Counted from the stretch's first letter, positions 46,954 through 56,833 are shown. The stretch is 64,000 nt of DNA from Tolypocladium sp. Sup5 PDA-1 (GCA_000750105.3 JPHH03000053.1:62001-126000), one strand, 5' to 3'. Translations and numbers: made by a program. Notes: generated by a model not told the origin, from the sequence alone.

Positions 46954-48033
46954 TCATGTCTGCTTCTTAATAACAGACCCGTCGTCGACAATGTACTCTC
47001 TGAACTTCCTCGCTGGAACCCGATGCGCGTAGAGCGTGTCAATGTCGTTGTACATCCTGTTCTTGGTCTCTGGTTGGACTAAGAAGAGGGTAACCAAGAT
47101 GACCGCCTCGGCCGCCACGAACAGGAACATGACCTTGCCGCCCCAATTAAGTTGGTCAGGGTTGATGAAGAAGGGGAGAGTCCGGGCGCCGTGTTCCTTG
47201 GAGAAGATGGCCCTCCACGACGTCTGCTTCGCCAGGCTCGCCTCTCCCGCCACAATCTCCAGCTCTGACTTGATAAAGTCGAGCCTCTCCTCGACGTCAG
47301 CGTCCTTGCCGTACAGCTTGACAATGGCCTTGCGCGCATCCTCCTCCCTGCCCCTCTTCATGCACCACACCGGCGACTCGGGCAGGAAGGGCAGGCCAAT
47401 GGCGAAGAGTGCGGGCACGAGGAAGGTCATGATAAAGGCGAGCCTGTAGCTCCATTCGCCGGAGAGCTTGGACGAGCCGTAGCCAGTGAGTGACGAGAGG
47501 AAGAAGCCGAGGACGATGATGATGTTGGTCAGGGAGCTGAGCGAGCTCCGGAGCGCGGCAGGTGCGTTTTCGGTTACGTAGAGGGGGGGTGTGACGGTTG
47601 ACAGACCGACTGAGAAGCCCAGGAGCAGCTTCGAGACAAAGAGCACGGGCAGGCTCGGGGCGAAGACGAGGGCAAACGACGAGGAGAGTGATAGTACGAC
47701 GGCGCACCAGAGCATGAACCGTCGCCCCGTGTAATCCGCAAACTGGCCCGTCAAGAAGGCACCAAAGACCTGGCCAATCGTGCTCGCCGCATTCCATAGC
47801 GACTGCCAAAGCGCCGGGATAACATTCTGATCCCCCGTGGCGTAGTACTCGCCATAAGCCTTTCTGAACTCGGGAAAGGCAATGGCAACACCCGACAGGC
47901 CGGCGTCGTAGCCCCAGCCAAAGACGAGCGACATGATGTACAGCGACCAGAGCACGTAACGCCGGTCCTTTTTGAGGTTGGCCCAGAGCTGTTTGTACTG
48001 CTCCTTGGGCGTGAGGTCCCTGGAGACGGGCAT
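46954..48033 (-). CDS. MFS sugar transporter (maltose/alpha-glucoside permease-like) with an internal deletion
   Basis: 359 residues without introns; normal members have about 520-550. Spans 1-6 are all present (YVLWSLYIMSLVFGWGYDAG, ALWQSLWNAASTIGQVFGAF, GRRFMLWCAVVLSLSSSFAL, VSKLLLGFSVGLSTVTPPLY, and so on, with PESPVW after span 6). After the central loop the frame jumps from KEHGARTLPFF to INPDQLNWGGKVMFLF, the last span and the PETKNRMYNDIDTLYAHRVP tail. Spans 7-11, about 140-150 residues, are missing without a frameshift. The product is unlikely to transport. Family role: proton-linked uptake of sugars at the plasma membrane. The true start may lie upstream; the frame is open for about 35 more codons. 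Divergent from the GH32 gene. Confidence 0.85.
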   Translation of the reverse strand: MPVSRDLTPKEQYKQLWANLKKDRRYVLWSLYIMSLVFGWGYDAGLSGVAIAFPEFRKAYGEYYATGDQNVIPALWQSLWNAASTIGQVFGAFLTGQFADYTGRRFMLWCAVVLSLSSSFALVFAPSLPVLFVSKLLLGFSVGLSTVTPPLYVTENAPAALRSSLSSLTNIIIVLGFFLSSLTGYGSSKLSGEWSYRLAFIMTFLVPALFAIGLPFLPESPVWCMKRGREEDARKAIVKLYGKDADVEERLDFIKSELEIVAGEASLAKQTSWRAIFSKEHGARTLPFFINPDQLNWGGKVMFLFVAAEAVILVTLFLVQPETKNRMYNDIDTLYAHRVPARKFREYIVDDGSVIKKQT

Positions 48034-48996
48034 TTTTTCGTGAGCGGACTCGTCAGCGGGGATATCCTCGGCGTGTTCTGCGATGGACGTCTTGGCCGGG
48101 TTGTCGGGTGCGGATGGCGGGCGTCGAGCCGACGCTAGGTACTGCCTTCGGTTCCATGCTGCGGATGGGAAGAAGAGACGCTGGTAAGAAAGCTATAACT
48201 GAGGTGTGATGGAACAATGGCGCGCTGAAACTGAAAGGATGGTCGATCCAGGCATGGGCGATGCTAATCTCTTTATCCTCGTGCGGCCAGCGACACCGGC
48301 GGAAAGACGAGTCCCTCTCTCGAGTCGTCCGAATGCAGCCCCAGCTATAGCCGAGTCAATAATCGTCTCCGCCGGTCACCACGCGACATCGTCTGGGGAT
48401 CAGACGTCGCCCCAGTTGCGCGGCTCAAGTTTTGAGGATCACGTTGAGCCTCCATGGGGAACGACTTTGGGGATGGGACGAAGGGAGAAAACGGTCTGGA
48501 GTTGACCACTGGTAATGGCCAGTAGGGATAATTTGCGAGGCGGAAAATGTGGGCTTGAGGCGAGAGTCCACAGTCGTCGTCTGCTGTGCGGGATGGTGTA
48601 AGTCGAGGGTGCGCTAATGCAAGTCTGCCGCGGACGGGATGGGTGAATTTCTATTGGGCAGATCTGGTTGAATTGAGCCGAATAATTTCGGTTCGATGCG
48701 AAGTGAATCGTTCTCTCATGTTACGTTTCTGTCGGCCCGGGATTGAATGGAAGAAAGAGACTGCGCCGAGCCGTCAAGGCCGTCTCGGGTGAGCCGGGTC
48801 CGGGCCCGGCCGTTGCACCAGACCCCGGAATGCCCCATGCGCCTCCATCTCAAAAGACTGGCCGTTATGAGGCGTTGAGATAATAGGCCGATGAATATAC
48901 ACAGCTACAGCCCATATCTAGACCGCAAGTACCTCTACAACATCGCCACTCACCCTTCCCTCCACTCACTCACTCACTCACCCTTCATCCCTCGCC
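48034..48996. promoter_or_regulatory. divergent intergenic region of the sugar locus
   Basis: About 0.96 kb between the outward-facing transporter and GH32 genes, so it probably holds both promoters. A tandem cact/ctca run (cactcactcactcactca, about 48966) lies just before the GH32 start. No specific operator is identified. Confidence 0.4.
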
Positions 48997-50682
48997 ATGG
49001 CCTTCACCCGCTTCCGCCCAACCTCGCACTTCATCGCGCCGCACTCGTGGTCCAACGACCCCTGCGGCGCCGTTTACGTCCCCGAGACGCGTGAGTACCT
49101 CGTCTGCTACCAATGGAATCCGGGGACCACCGACGGCGGCAACCGCGCGTGGGGGATGGCCCGCAGCAGCGACTTGGTGACCTGGGAGGACTGCGCACCG
49201 GCGCTGTGGAACGGGACTTCGTACGACGCGCTGGGCGTCTTCTCGGGGTGTATCGTTTCGCGGCTGGTGGACGGGCAGCGGGTGCTGTTCCTCTTCTACA
49301 CGAGCGTCTCGGGGCTGCCGATCCACTGGTCGAAGCCGTACGCGCCGGGTTGTGAGACGCAGTCTGCGGCTGTCTCGACGGACTTTGGGAGGACGTGGCA
49401 GCGGCATGGGAGTAATCCGCTGGTGAAGGCGCCGCCGAAGATGGAGGCGACGACGGGCTGGCGCGACCCGTTTGTCTCGGAGTGGGCGTCACTTTCAACG
49501 CTCCTGGGCGTTAGCCAGGCGACGAATTACATGATGATTGCATCTGGGGAGCGCGGCCACGGACCGCAAATACACCTCTACACTTCCAACGACCTGCTCG
49601 GCTGGGAGCATTTGAGCGTCCTGCTTGACGTCGAAAGGGGGTCCAAGATTTCCGAAGACAGCGATCTCGCGTTTGGGATGAACTTTGAGTGCGCGACGTT
49701 TATGACGATTGGCCAAACAGACTACATCATCGTCGGCGTCGAGGAGGACGTGGACAGCAAGCGGCACAACGGCCACTACACAGTCTGGCTGGCGGGAAAG
49801 CTGATTCTGCGGGATGGCAAGCCGCAGTTTCGGATCACAAGCCACGGACTCGTCGACCATGGCATCTTGTACGCTGCTCACATCTTCCGCGACGAGCGGC
49901 ACAGGCTTCTGCAGCTGGGCTGGGCGGACGAGGCGGCAAAGGCGTCCGTGGTCAAGGGTCAGGGCTGGGCAGGATGTCTGGGACACCCAAGGGAGCTGTT
50001 TGAGGTTTCGAAGCCCATAGCCGATGCTGCATATCGCACGCGTGAGTGGCAGGTTGATGAGGCGTCTAGTCGAATGACAACTCTTGGAATCCGACCAGCG
50101 CAGGAGGTCTCAGCGCTCCGACGCCAATACAGCGTACCTCTCCGCGAAGTCGAGGAACTTTGCTCAACAAAATACGAAGTCGAAGCGACATTCACACACC
50201 TTACCGGCTCAGAGTCATTCACCTTCAACGTGCGACAGTCGCCCGACTCGGCCGAAGTCACCAAGCTCATCTTCGACCTCGAAAACTCCCAAATCACCGT
50301 CGACAGATCCCGCTCCTCGTCCGCAAACCTCGGCACCAGCACCCCCGAAACAGGGCCCTTCAAGCTCCTCCCCGGCGAAGACCTCCGCGTGCGGTTCTTC
50401 GTCGACGCGTCCCTGGTAGAAGTTTACGCCAACGAGCGATTCGCGCTCACGTCGCGCGTGTACCCCAGCCTGGACACGTCGGTGCGCGCATCGTACGACT
50501 TTGGCGGGTTTGACGAGGGGAATGTGCGGTTCGCGTGTTGGGAGGGATTGAAGGCGGCGTGGCCGATGCGTGAGGGGGGCGGTGGGAGGATCTTGGAGGA
50601 GATGCATCCGTTGGCGGCGGGAGCTGTGGACGTGAAGCAGAGGGAGAGAGTTGTTGTGAGCGAGTTGCCAGTGCAGGCTTAA
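48997..50682 (+). CDS. GH32 beta-fructofuranosidase (invertase/fructanase-like), intracellular
   Basis: Single exon of 561 residues. The five-bladed propeller catalytic part is followed by a C-terminal beta-sandwich. Catalytic residues are present: nucleophile D21 in SWSNDPCG, transition-state D157 in WRDPF, and acid/base E231 in NFECATF. The first motif is SWSNDPCG, against WMNDPNG in most members, so the Asn after Pro is Cys here. It hydrolyses sucrose or fructans. There is no signal peptide: the frame starts MAFTRFRPTSHFIAP and enters the catalytic motif directly, so a cytosolic enzyme is expected, needing imported sugar. The nearby transporter gene fits this. A fragment of the last third is duplicated and mutated at 46276-46445. 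Confidence 0.93.
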   Translation: MAFTRFRPTSHFIAPHSWSNDPCGAVYVPETREYLVCYQWNPGTTDGGNRAWGMARSSDLVTWEDCAPALWNGTSYDALGVFSGCIVSRLVDGQRVLFLFYTSVSGLPIHWSKPYAPGCETQSAAVSTDFGRTWQRHGSNPLVKAPPKMEATTGWRDPFVSEWASLSTLLGVSQATNYMMIASGERGHGPQIHLYTSNDLLGWEHLSVLLDVERGSKISEDSDLAFGMNFECATFMTIGQTDYIIVGVEEDVDSKRHNGHYTVWLAGKLILRDGKPQFRITSHGLVDHGILYAAHIFRDERHRLLQLGWADEAAKASVVKGQGWAGCLGHPRELFEVSKPIADAAYRTREWQVDEASSRMTTLGIRPAQEVSALRRQYSVPLREVEELCSTKYEVEATFTHLTGSESFTFNVRQSPDSAEVTKLIFDLENSQITVDRSRSSSANLGTSTPETGPFKLLPGEDLRVRFFVDASLVEVYANERFALTSRVYPSLDTSVRASYDFGGFDEGNVRFACWEGLKAAWPMREGGGGRILEEMHPLAAGAVDVKQRERVVVSELPVQA

Positions 50683-51142
50683 GTTTCTGATGACTGCATG
50701 ATGAGTGAAGCATTTCATGGAGCATCTGCTACAATAGCAAGAAGTGTGTTTCTAGATACATGATAGTATACACGGTTCAATGTTGGGCGATGAAAGATAC
50801 CAGACCCTTCTTCATATTGAGATTCTTCCTTGATTCAGAGTGATGCCCATGAGGTTCCTCTGCGATCGTAAAAGTATTAGCTTACAATTACGTCTATTAT
50901 CATGAGATAGTATTCTCGGCTGAGCATGAATATTTATTGAGAGGTACCTGGAGTACGAGTTGAGTTCGTCGACGGCGTTCCGATGAAAGCCACCAGCTCC
51001 ACGGCACTTACACGATGTCCCCATCGCCACCCAAAACTGTCGGTCCGACAGCAACTGGGTCACTAGATTCCCTCAGCGAATCAAAAGTCCACCACAACGA
51101 TGGGCCAGATCTCCGCCACGAGCGCTGTCATCAAGGTAGACA
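50683..51142. other. intergenic
   Basis: 3' flank of GH32 and left edge of the fragment cluster. No gene. Confidence 0.45.
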
Positions 51143-51525
51143 TTGGGTGGCATGTTGGCGCTCCGATGGGGCCGTGCCGCCCCCGCCCGAGACGCCCATC
51201 TTGCATCAGCCTCTTCCCCGGGCCGACATGCCATGAGCACGAGGTTCGGCAAAGGAGAGTCCCTCCTCGGGGAGATGAGAAACAACCCCCTTATTCGCAA
51301 GAGCCAATCAAGGATTTTCCTCGTCGGCCACAGCATGGGCGGATATGTCGCCAAGAAGACCTACATACGTGCGAGGCAGGATCCAGCCTGCAAAGATCTC
51401 TCCTCACGCTTTCACCCCAGCCCGCCGGCGCATCGAAAACATACAGCAACGAGCTGGCCACCAATTCATCCTCCCTGTCCGAGCTGAGCGACCCCTTTCG
51501 ATCGTGGGACCTACCCGTTGGTTGA
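51143..51525 (+). pseudogene. fragment of an alpha/beta-hydrolase (esterase/NACHT-type N-domain)
   Basis: One frame reads MRNNPLIRKSQSRIFLVGHS followed by MGGYVAKKTYIRARQDPACK. The GHSMGG nucleophile elbow and the KKTYIRARQDP helix are like the DUF676/esterase domain found at the start of many fungal NACHT or ankyrin proteins. The family normally continues with a histidine-containing section; here the frame is lost after DLSSRFH, and a neighbouring frame shows SKTYSNELATNSSSLSELSD, which fits a later part of the same domain. It is thus a piece with a deletion or frameshift, lacking a start and the downstream domains. Confidence 0.55.
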
Positions 51526-51700
51526 CCTAGCGGAGACCAACGTCTTGGTCTACGGCAAGATGGCTCTGGTATTGTTGAACTTTTCGGACAAAGAGCGTAC
51601 GTTTGAAGTGAGTGGCTTTGGGGGTTGGAAGAAGCTGCTAGGGGGGAATGAGACTGCGGTTGTTACGGGACAAGGTGTGAAGCTGAAGCCGTATGAGGGT
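51518..51700 (+). pseudogene. fragment of a GH13 alpha-glucosidase C-terminus
   Basis: A 60-residue stretch (VLVYGKMALVLLNFSDKERT, then FEVSGFGGWKKLLGGNET and VKLKPYEGVV) matches the C-terminal beta-domain of GH13 oligo-1,6-glucosidases, which ends with LKPYEG-type motifs. The catalytic barrel is absent. It lies between the esterase and P450 pieces in the same orientation. Confidence 0.55.
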
Positions 51701-51704
51701 GTCG

Positions 51705-52100
51705 TCCATGCAGATGGTAGATCTTCCCTCAGGCGGCTCTGACATAGCCGGCCACTCCGTCCCCGGAGGCACCGTCGTCGGCGTCTGGCACTGGGCCATG
51801 TACCACGACCAACATCTCTTCACAGATCCCTACCGCTTCGACCCGGATCGGTGGTTCCATCCGGGTAGGGGCAAGTACGCAAGCGACCGGCCCGACGCCG
51901 TGAACGCATTCCTGCTGGGCCCGCGGAACTGCATCGGGCAGAACCTGGCGTTCGCGGAGATGCGGCTCATCTTGGCGCGGCTGGTCTGGGGGTTTGACAT
52001 GTGGATTTGGGAAGGGAGCAGGAGGTGGTTGGAGGGGCAGAGGAATTATTTGATGTCGGAGAAACCGGAGCTGCGTATACACCTCACACTGGTGAGATGA
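51705..52100 (+). pseudogene. fragment of a cytochrome P450 C-terminus
   Basis: About 130 residues include IAGHSVPGGTVVGVWHWAMY, FTDPYRFDPDRWF (the PERF-like region) and the heme-binding loop LLGPRNCIGQNLAFAEMRLI with the axial Cys. About 350 N-terminal residues, including the I-helix and the ExxR motif, are missing, so it cannot be a working monooxygenase. The rest of the frame is clean to a TGA at 52098. Confidence 0.65.
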
Positions 52101-52260
52101 AGGGTGGCTTGCGCTGAGATGGTGGAGGTTTTGTTTCTGTGGGAAATGGCTGGCACTGGAACGCAGTCCAGGGCACGTACGGACGTGAATTGTAAGTGAC
52201 GAGCTGTTCAGCAGGACCCTTCTTGCTTCAGATGTGTTTTGTACGATGCAGCGTTGTAAG

Positions 52261-52385
52261 CGCTCATGTGGCTGTCTCGCCGTCTCATTTTGCTATGTTT
52301 CTGTCGTGTATATCCAGGCGGACTGATATAATCAATGAGTACAAACAAGGCTACAGATTATCATCAAGTCTCGCAAAAAAGGGGG
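52261..52385. repeat. 3'-flanking repeat, copy 1
   Basis: Aligns with 57070-57181: shared blocks are cgctca, gctgtctcgccg, a tttt.ctatgttt block and a final gtctcgcaaaaa followed by several G. Both copies lie a short distance beyond the 3' end of a minus-strand gene. Confidence 0.55.
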
Positions 52386-52438
52386 TGATGCCTAGATCCC
52401 TCGTGGAAGGTAACAAGAATCAGCCCAGTCTATTCAAG

Positions 52439-53511
52439 TCAGCCCGGGCTGCTGCCCATCCAGCTTACATCCATAGGCCTGAACCCCGACGCATCAAGCG
52501 CCTCGACCTTTCCCCCTCGCATTGTCCCGTTAATAGTCTGCCCTCCCGTCACGACATACAACACCATGTCGTCCTGCGCTGTTCCCCAAACTTGCACGCG
52601 GTTGGGTTCGCAACCGTGAAAGTCTCCGCACTACCCGCAACAACGACGCTCTTAGCCGTGATCGGATTGACTGCGAGCATAGTGTTGTCCGAGTCCGTCG
52701 CCACCCATACCACGTCGTCCTCGCCGGGCTCAAAGGTGAAGTCGTCCAAGGCCAATGCGTCGAGTTTCGCGACCTTGTGCACCTCGGCTCCGCACGCCGT
52801 GTATCCGTCCGCCGTAACCATGACCTTGTACAGTGTTGTCTGGACGTCGTTTGTCCACCACAGATGCCCACTGTGGACGTGCAGGCCATTTATTCCAATG
52901 GCAGAGGGCTTGTCTGACCCAGAGCTCATCTCCGGAAACTGCTGCGAGACCTCGTGGCGCCCTGTTGTGACGTCGACGCGCCAGACAAGTCCGAGGGTCG
53001 AGTCCGCAATTAGCACCAGCTTCTCGTGGCCAGGGACGTTTGCTGCGCCGTTGGGCAGAACTGCCTCGGGGAGAGAAGCCTTTAACTTCGGGCCCGGAGC
53101 CCAGGGTTGCGTGAAGTCAGCAGTCCACAAATTGAAACTGCCCTTTACTCCTCCAGAGCCTGTAAAGTTGCCCCCCACCACTGCGAACACGTCGGGGGAT
53201 ATCTCTGCTATCCCCAGCAAGCTGGTGACAGTGTCTATGGTAAAGCGGAGGGTTACCGCGGCGGACTTGCTCGCCGGGTCAATGACTTCGTAAAGTGAGG
53301 CATTTGGCGTGAGGCTCGTGAGCAAGAGGTTCCCGTTGGGCCGTACGGCAATGTTCTCGATCCACGTGCCGACTGGAAACTGTGTGACCAGATGGTGCGG
53401 CAGCGGGAGGGATGGCGAGTCGCGAGGCAGGTTTCCCATCGGCGTCGCGAGGCCTGCCGGTGGAAAGAGGGCGAGCAGCCCGGATGCTGCGCTGGGTATA
53501 GACAGGCGCAT
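52439..53511 (-). CDS. secreted SMP-30/gluconolactonase-like protein, C-terminus frame-shifted
   Basis: The open frame 53511-52549 gives 320 residues, starting with a probable signal peptide (MRLSIPSAASGLLALFPPAG). The rest is a beta-propeller-like domain of the SMP-30/gluconolactonase/LRE type (WIENIAVRPNGNLLLTSLTP, IAEISPDVFAVVGGNF, LVLIADSTLGLVWRVDV, INGLHVHSGHLWWTND, VWVATDSDNTMLAV). At about 52580 the frame ends in an unlike tail, whereas the other frame continues with the expected last strand DDMVLYVVTGGQTINGT to a TGA at 52439-52441. One base seems lost after KFGE. The extracellular fungal group has unknown substrates; hydrolysis of a lactone is only inferred. Confidence 0.8.
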
Positions 53512-54118
53512 TTTCTTTTGCTTTGTGTTATCGTGGAAGAACGGTTGTGCGCCATGCGAGAGAAGGTCGACGCATCTAGTACTCGCGATTAGCTGCTCGC
53601 TTCAACATCGGACACAACAAGAATCGCAACACGAGACCCGGACCTAATATTTATTCAATACTTGATATAGTAGCTTGGCGTTTTGGACATTCAACCCCAG
53701 GTTGCATATCTGCTCTTTACCGATGACTCACGAGTGACATATTCGCCGACTTGGCTGAACTGCAGTGGGCGAGTAGCTGACGTCAGATATCATTAGGGCT
53801 TATGGTGTCTCCAGGCGGCGCAATCGCTTGCCGCAATAGCCGCCGCGTTGACTCTACCCCGATGCCTGGTTAAGAAAATCATTTCCATCGACATCTGGAG
53901 AAGTCAGTAGTACCTTACTGTATGTGGATGCCACCTGGCTCACCGCGGTAACAACGACCAGTAGATGAATGAAACGCAACAGCCGCTTTTCTTATGTAAG
54001 TGCAACATGCGATATCATATCGTTGCATACGGCCAAGGCATTTATAACGTTACCAAAGCATGATGCACCGATAGAAGGAACGCTCACCAGCGACATGACT
54101 GTTGTATGCAATAAATAG
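53512..54118. other. intergenic
   Basis: Between two minus-strand genes; no gene or repeat recognised. Confidence 0.5.
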
Positions 54119-55042
54119 CTACGCAGTGGTTCTTGATTCAGACCGGAGCTTGCTGCGGTACTTCCAGTTCGGCATGGCCCTCACGTCTGTCCTGAACCCT
54201 TCCAGTGACACCATGTCGTCAAACATAACCAAGTCTCCCAGCCTCGTTTCCTTCGCCTCTTCCTTATCCGCCGAGTTCATCATGAAGCAATGCGGCTCAG
54301 TCCAAGCAGAGCCAAAGTCAACGAGCTGTCCGTCCCGGAAGTTATCCTTCCGGATATCCCGATTATAAATCTTCAGCTTATTTAGCAGCTTGATGTCTCT
54401 TAAAACCTTCCTCAAGCTCTTGACATTGATACCAGTGTCTGGTGAGGCAAGCTCTTTGACAATGGCGCGAATTGGGCGCGGCCCTGGCGATGATTGTTCG
54501 TCATCCAGACATTCCTCTTCCAAGTCCACGCCGCTCTCCTCCAATATTCCCCTATACTCGTCTGGCAAGTATAAATATCCGCGACATGGGATCACAAGCT
54601 GTCGCTTTAGCACCCCCCTGCGTTGCGCCGCCTTGATTTGACCGTATGCTCGACATTCTGCGAAGAAGGGGTCGGTGTGATGGGCGACTGTTTGAGTGGT
54701 AATGGATTCTTCGAGAAGCGGTCCCCAATAGTAGCGCGTATCTTCCGGGTTGAAGAACTTGAACTGCACATTCATACCCCTATTAGCCTGATGTAACTTG
54801 TTCAGCATATACTCACTTACGACTTTGAGAGCGTATATCCGCGACTCGATCCTGACTTTAAATACATATCCCTCTGTCCCGCTCCCTGAAAGGTCGTCCC
54901 GATCTTCGTCGATCCTCCCTAGCCACTCAATTGGGGCATTTTGGTGAGGGAAAGGGTGTAGTTTGGGACCATCACAGGGTGGGAGGTCCTCTAAGTGAGA
55001 TAGTGCATGTGCGTTGGTCGTTCTCTTACTTCTACCAGGCAT
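54119..55042 (-). CDS. FTA2-like (Sim4 kinetochore subunit family) kinase-fold protein
   Basis: Two exons (55042-54821, 54763-54119; 57-bp intron with GTAAGT, GCTAATA and GTGCAG) give 288 residues. Removing the in-frame intron joins IYALKV to FKFFNPEDTRYYWG. The pattern (PPCDGPKLHPF, GYVFKVRIESRIYALKV with the Lys of a kinase N-lobe, YNRDIRKDNFRDGQLVDFGS as HxD/N/DFG-like motifs) matches the fungal FTA2 family. FTA2 proper is a kinetochore subunit in fission yeast, but the family is expanded in filamentous fungi and this copy may have another role. The second motif has NRDIRKDN, so a catalytic Asp is present, and activity is possible. It faces the next gene head to head. Confidence 0.8.
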   Translation of the reverse strand: MPGRSKRTTNAHALSHLEDLPPCDGPKLHPFPHQNAPIEWLGRIDEDRDDLSGSGTEGYVFKVRIESRIYALKVVSEYMLNKLHQANRGMNVQFKFFNPEDTRYYWGPLLEESITTQTVAHHTDPFFAECRAYGQIKAAQRRGVLKRQLVIPCRGYLYLPDEYRGILEESGVDLEEECLDDEQSSPGPRPIRAIVKELASPDTGINVKSLRKVLRDIKLLNKLKIYNRDIRKDNFRDGQLVDFGSAWTEPHCFMMNSADKEEAKETRLGDLVMFDDMVSLEGFRTDVRAMPNWKYRSKLRSESRTTA

Positions 55043-55501
55043 TTTGGATAAGGCAAGCTCGGGTGCATCAATCTGTCTGTGGGTTGCGCCATACACGATC
55101 CGCCGTGGGTGGCTCAGCGGCTGGCACGTCTTTATAATCCCGGCGGCTAGCTCACTATTGGCGCGCTATTCTCGGGTGCTCCCTAGTTCCCGTCCTGCAG
55201 GACATTGACATGTGGTGTGCCGAGAAAAGGGGGGATGGACGCGGGGTCTGCAGCCAACTGGAGCTGAGATGCGGTCTCACGACATGGAATGGCTTCACGT
55301 GCCAGCTTCAGATTGGTTGCGTTTCAGCTCGTGTTGGTTGCTTCACACTCCTTGATGCAGCAGGCTCGATCAATAGACTCGCTTCCTTTCAGTTGGGCGC
55401 GTATAGGTGTGATAAGAAGTAATGAGCTGGCAGTCCGTCACAACATGGATGGGCTTGCATCTTCTCCTTTCTTGGCTCAATGAAGCCGCAGCTTTGAGAA
55501 A
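55043..55501. promoter_or_regulatory. shared divergent promoter of the FTA2-like pair
   Basis: 459 bases between two outward-facing starts; it should serve both genes. No defined element is recognised. If the alternative start at 55096 is used for the left gene, the gap is shorter. Confidence 0.35.
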
Positions 55502-56833
55502 ATGAGCAAAGCAACCTCTATCCTTGAGTTCCTCACTAAAGAAAATCCCAAAATCGACTATAAGAAACCCAATAATACGAAGAATACAACTCGACGTGTA
55601 TTCATCACGCCCAAGCAGCTAAAAGGCTGGGATGAGTTCAGCTTCAAAACCCTCGAGCAGATGTACGGCGGCAGTCTGATCGATGCGGCCCGCCAGCGAC
55701 GCTCTTCACTACCAAACTATCCTTACTTGTCTCCCAGAACGGACTGTGTAGTATGTTGCGAAAGCACCACACGACACATTCTGACGAAATGGAGTCACAG
55801 CATCGTCCAACCGGCTCTGGATGCCGTTCAGGAAGCTTTCAATGCTTGTGAATGGTCAGCTTGTGCTGGAGAACAAGGCACGACGCAAGATGCAAGATGC
55901 ACTCCAATCCGCGATGGCTCTAGTCCAGGACAAGCATCTTCTTTCCTGCCCAGCTCGACCAGAAAAGCCGGACGGCCGCGGGGAAAATTCGACCCTGATG
56001 CAGGCACCATACTTACTTGTCGGACACACGGCGCCGCCTGTCCCTCTAGCTCAATAGAGAGGCTCCCAAAAGAGTACAAGACGGCCTCGAAGTGGAAGAG
56101 CTCTGACGTACTACTTGACATCGACGGTACAGGCCGGTGGAAGGCCGGCAAATCCAAAAGCAATGCGGCCATGCCAATACGACAGGCGTTTACGTATTGT
56201 GTGAACCGCCAGTGCCGGTACGGCTGCATTTTGACGACTGAAGAGGCCTTTATTTTTAGGATCAAACCTCGAGACGCAGCCACCGATGAGACTCTGCATA
56301 CACGTTTGGGTACCGATGGGTTAATGGAGTACGTGTCTATCCCGTGGAAGGATGAGGGATGCAATACCTTGACCTTCAACCTCGCCCTATGGTTTCTTCA
56401 TATACTCGCCGGCAACCGCCATGAGTTAAACTGGGACTACCGTCCTTTAGTCTCGGAGGGGCTCACAAAGGGGACATGCACAGCTTCCCATGTCCCGGTC
56501 ACTCCGCAGAGCCAACCCCGTCGGTCTAGTTCCAAAAAGCGAACAAAGGCCGCCTCACGAAGCACGTCTCGCAAAAGGAGAAGAAGTGATGCCGATGACC
56601 GGATCCATCCTTCCTTCACGGGAAGCTTTGGGTCCATTGCAAAGGTACTGGTAGCACCGTAACTTCAGGACCATGGACCATGCTAATATTCCGTCCAGTT
56701 TTCGGACCAGTATTCACAGATTGACGAAGAGGATAGATCGGACCCTGGGAGCGAACTAGCACTAAGCGTGGACGCTGATGATGGCAGGACTCTAAAGAGG
56801 CGACGATCTAGTCGAACACTGCGATACCATTGA
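55502..56833 (+). CDS. fungus-specific protein, family unresolved (RYG-motif protein)
   Basis: Two exons (55502-56644, 56699-56833; 54-bp intron with GTACTG, GCTAATA and GTCCAG) give 425 residues. The central core (RLPKEYKTASKWKSSDVLLD, then PIRQAFTYCVNRQCRYGCIL and TTEEAFIFRI) with LTFNLALWFLHILAGNRHEL resembles a widespread set of unnamed fungal proteins. I suspect a restriction-endonuclease-like or kinase-associated fold, without proof. The C-terminus (RRSSSKKRTKAASRSTSRK and, in exon 2, KRRRSSRTLR) is basic and low-complexity, so nuclear location and DNA or RNA contact are plausible. There is no signal peptide or membrane segment. Divergent from the FTA2-like gene. Confidence 0.7.

Noticed and set aside
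48034..48140. Longer N-terminus for the MFS sugar transporter
   Set aside because: The frame is open but no ATG was found in it; an upstream exon is possible but not shown.
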